This document shows, piece by piece, positions 61,273 through 64,000 of a stretch of 64,000 bases of DNA (position 1 is the first letter of the stretch; every line of letters begins with the position of its first letter). The translations under genes were made by a program, and so were the position numbers. The stretch covers positions 1,984,001-2,048,000 of the forward strand of contig JAACJO010000008.1 of NCBI GenBank assembly GCA_013368445.1, written 5' to 3'. Below the pieces are notes generated by a model. The model was given only the letters and a program-made list of their open reading frames with translations, was not told the DNA's origin and searched no databases. Source of the stretch: Leucocoprinus leucothites (Eukaryota > Basidiomycota > Agaricomycetes > Agaricales > Agaricaceae).

Positions 61273-63608
61273 ATGGGTTTGGGCGTTTGGTCGAGCGCTT
61301 TGTATTGCTTCTCTTGGCCCCCCTTTTTCACACCCGGTGACGTTCCACTTGTCAGCCTTGCGCGCCCGTTGGCTTCCCATGTCTATGAAAACACCGTGCT
61401 TGTTCTTTTTTTTTCGTGGAGCTATTCTATTCAAATTCAGTGCATATTCGATATGCTATTATGGTCTCATTGACCTGTCGTGCGTCATTTTTCTCTACCA
61501 TGTTTCATGTCCCCGCTATGCAACTTCTTTATTTTGCTGTGTCTTTGGGACGCTTTTCGTATTGTATATATCGTTTCATCGTTTTCTATGCATGTAACAT
61601 GAACGAGAACTCAAAAAATAAGTTTTTGACAATGTTCTGATAATAGGTATTATTTATGAAATATATTTATCTGTTTCTTTTGTGATGATGCTCAGGGTTC
61701 TGATATTTGAGAAGAAAAAGTGTGGAGTGTTGGGGAAGTTGTTCCTTCTGAAGTGTTTCTTGAGCCTCGAGGCGGGTTTTAGATGAGTTAGAACAGTTTT
61801 GTTGTGTTCGGTATTGATGCGGATGAGTTCTCCGGGGATTTTCGAGTGCCGGACTCATAATGACGGGTGTCAATGTGTATAGTATGTTCACAGGTCAGGG
61901 CGGGTTGGCTGATTCCTGACCAGCTTGGTCATAATTAGCAAGTGGCCTTCGCTCGGCACGTGTCGGTAATTACCTGTGATAGATGCTCGAAGATCTCAGA
62001 AGTAGAACTTTGGTCGAGCTTTGACTGTTCGTATGGTCGTGTATGTCTGTTTTGAGAGAGAGAGAAGTACCAAGAACCGGAAATCATATAGTCCCGGAAT
62101 CTAATAAAAGCTCCACATGAGAACCTCATGTCAAGATATTCTTGAGGCACTCTAGACCAGAGATATTTGATATATGGCAGAGTTTGATCCGAGCCTAGTA
62201 GCCGGTGATCTCTCAAGATCTCAAGTTTTGATGGAAAACATGAATGGAGCGCTCAGGGCTTTGTGTGTTCAGCGATGACTCGCCTCTTGTTGGTCACTTG
62301 AAGTGTTATGTCTGTGGAATGGTATCGACTGCCTGCGTTTCTGGGATTACCGTGCTTTTGGATTGAAGCAGATGAAAAAAAATAACTCTCGTCTCAATTT
62401 CCTCAGCTTCTCTTGTACTTGATGAATAAAGAAGATGACATGACTATGAAGAAAGGGGGATTCGGTCTCCAAATTGGACGGCGCACTAACCAGATTTTAC
62501 CCGTTCTTTCTAGTTAGCTGAATGCGAAACTGGGGGGCATGGGGGCATGATCGGGCGCATGGAAGGTTCAGATTTACATGACTCATGCCAAAAACATATG
62601 TGAATGATAAGCATAGCTTTACCAGCACTTGATGACACCTCAGTGGACGGTTTGTTTCGACAGATTCTAGTGATTCGGTCATCGAGTTGCCCGGCTGATG
62701 TTTGTGCTTATCATGCCATCGCTCGTACAGCGATGAATCTTTGATCTCTTGAAGCTGGTCTATGGTCTCCGGTCAACGCTGACCCTATGGTCGGACAGAT
62801 TACGAAAGTTGGGCAAACGACTCCTCGGTTTCGGCATGTTTGTTATTCTTTATACCTGTGGTAAATATGCGATGAACAGCGATCTTTACTACTAACGACC
62901 CGTGAGAACGAATGGAAGTGGGTCACTTCCTGCTTCCTGTACTAGTACTAGGTCATTGAAAACTTTCACCCTCGATTTTCTGTCCTCTGGGGATGAGTCC
63001 ACGGTGTGCTGCTAATCACGGTGATTGGCAAGAGCGCCTATCCAAAGGCTCCACATCTCTTGTTTATGACAGAGAAGAATATTCAAGGGACGCTTTGGCA
63101 CCGGCACTTTGTCTCAGCGGAGAAGGATCGAAGCATCCCTCAGTAGATGATATTCAATAATTTGACGACATAGCCATTGTCATTATACGAGATCCTTGCG
63201 GGAATTCGGCGGCTGGTGTACGTTTTTTGAGGTAATCGAAGTTTGTTCAGTGGAGTACGAGCAAAGTCAGCTGAAACAGGAATCCGAGCTAGATGCACAA
63301 GAGTACTCAAGTTCCCATGTAAACCTCGTGTTAAAATTATGTTATTTCCATTCACTTCGGAGTCGGGGATCTCTCAGAGTGATCCCCGTTTGAAGGATTA
63401 GATCCCCTCAAGCGTTCAAGGGCTTCGTGCGAAGTTGGCGTAGAAAGGGATCCAAGCCTTTGACGAAAATAGATGATTGAATGTACTCAATTGACTTCAT
63501 GCACGGTCACCCTCGGAATTTCACAAGCCGTGTCGACATATGTTTGTTTATTTTTTGATTCTCTTCACCCAGTGACGGAAATGGAACTAGGAGTATCACC
63601 GCCAACAG
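61273..63608. other. Non-coding part of the duplicated segment
   Basis: Diverged copy of 57,617-59,842. It contains the frameshifted relative of the candidate small gene (minus strand, about 62,600-62,830) and no other supported gene. Confidence 0.5.
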
Positions 63609-63616
63609 TATAAAAG
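63609..63616 (+). promoter_or_regulatory. TATA box of secreted-protein gene 2
   Basis: TATAAAAG lies 77 bases before the start codon at 63,686, at the position matching the TATA box of copy 1. Confidence 0.7.
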
Positions 63617-63685
63617 CTCCTGGATGTCGCCAGAGAACATCAACCACTCAAGAACTGTTTTCATCACCTCTACTCCTCTCTCAAC

Positions 63686-64000
63686 ATGCTTTCTAAGACT
63701 GTAAGTCTGCCGGAGGCAGCTAACCCAATACAATTGTTCTTACCACTCTCTTCCGTTACTAGGTCTTCATGGCCACCATCCTGGCTGCTGCCATGGCCCA
63801 GGGCCCTCGCACTTGCTTCCAAGGCAATAATGGTGTCGGTGCTGCTCCTGCCACCGATTGCGCTCAATTCATCACCGGTTTCTGTAGTGACGCTGCAGCG
63901 TCTCAGATTCCCGTAAGAGCTTCAGGTCTCCTGGATAGGTAGCCATCGTCTGACCACTGTACAGGTTCGGGTTAATGATTCTACCAGCCGCTGCTTTAAC
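63686..64000 (+). CDS. Small cysteine-rich secreted protein, copy 2 (cut by window end)
   Basis: Exons 63,686-63,700, 63,763-63,912 and 63,965 to the window edge. It encodes a signal peptide (MLSKTVFMATILAAAMAQ), then GPRTCFQGNNGVGAAPATDC, AQFITGFCSDAAASQIP and VRVNDSTSRCFN. Introns lie exactly as in copy 1. All cysteines of the visible part are kept. The sequence around the first cysteine differs by a one-residue insertion and several substitutions. The visible part is intact. The remainder lies outside the window. Confidence 0.75.

Larger units (their letters stand above)
57394..64000. repeat. Segmental duplication: 57,394-60,257 repeated at 61,069-64,000
   Basis: The sequence from GGACGAGACGCTGAGGTTTT (57,394, inside the last Cdh1 exon) through the secreted-protein gene is repeated from 61,069 to the window end in the same order. 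Landmarks in both copies are the T-rich 3' flank (CATGTAACATGAA), GATGATGCTCAGGGTT, GGTATTGATGCGGATGAGTT, GCTTTAC.GAGC, TCACTTCCTGCTTCCTG, the TATA box and the first three exons of the secreted-protein gene. Spacing is kept within about 70 bases over 2.9 kb. Many point differences show that the duplication is not very recent. Its right end is outside the window. Confidence 0.88.

Overview
The window is nuclear DNA of a filamentous basidiomycete, most likely a mushroom-forming agaricomycete. Almost every gene is broken by several short introns (about 46-70 bases) with GT..AG ends. The gene content is also typical of that group: a DUF6534 membrane protein with the YANALLASLNSR signature, agaricomycete BTB proteins, an adenylate-forming reductase, GMC oxidoreductases and a small secreted Y3-like protein.

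Left third (1-25,430): a secondary-metabolite-type gene cluster present as three tandem, unequally decayed units. The ancestral unit order was methyltransferase (+), GMC oxidoreductase (-), adenylate-forming reductase A-T-R (+), an unrecognised gene (-), DUF6534 membrane protein (-). Unit 1 (1-10,950) has all five, but the methyltransferase and reductase are pseudogenes and the GMC gene has a one-base frameshift. Unit 2 (10,960-17,465) has an intact methyltransferase and DUF6534 gene, but has lost the reductase and the middle of the GMC gene. Unit 3 (17,466-25,430) has an intact GMC gene and an intact 1,074-residue reductase, but only scraps of the methyltransferase. Together the three units retain one working copy of each enzyme.

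Middle (24,900-34,772): a second, later tandem duplication of about 4 kb copied the last exons of the reductase together with a downstream gene for a large N-glycosylated membrane protein. There are three adjacent copies of this membrane gene (26,356, 30,043, 32,981), and the first is a mosaic of the other two. Two more diverged relatives lie at 45,855 (frameshifted) and 48,665 (intact).

Conserved block (35,000-45,330): two related BTB-domain genes, a ubiquitin-like-fold protein, a penta-EF-hand calcium protein and SPT7 (SAGA subunit with bromodomain and histone fold), all on the minus strand. This block splits the membrane-protein family into two groups.

Right third (50,500-64,000): a small secreted ricin-B-fold lectin (-), a poorly resolved hypothetical gene (-), a Cdh1/fizzy-related APC/C activator (+), then a small cysteine-rich secreted protein gene with a TATA box. 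A segment running from the 3' end of the Cdh1 gene into the secreted-protein gene is repeated at 61,069-64,000. The repeat carries a useless Cdh1 tail and a second secreted-protein gene that runs off the window end.

Exon boundaries were worked out by hand from reading frame, splice sites and comparison among the copies. No database search was possible, so family names rest on recognised motifs.
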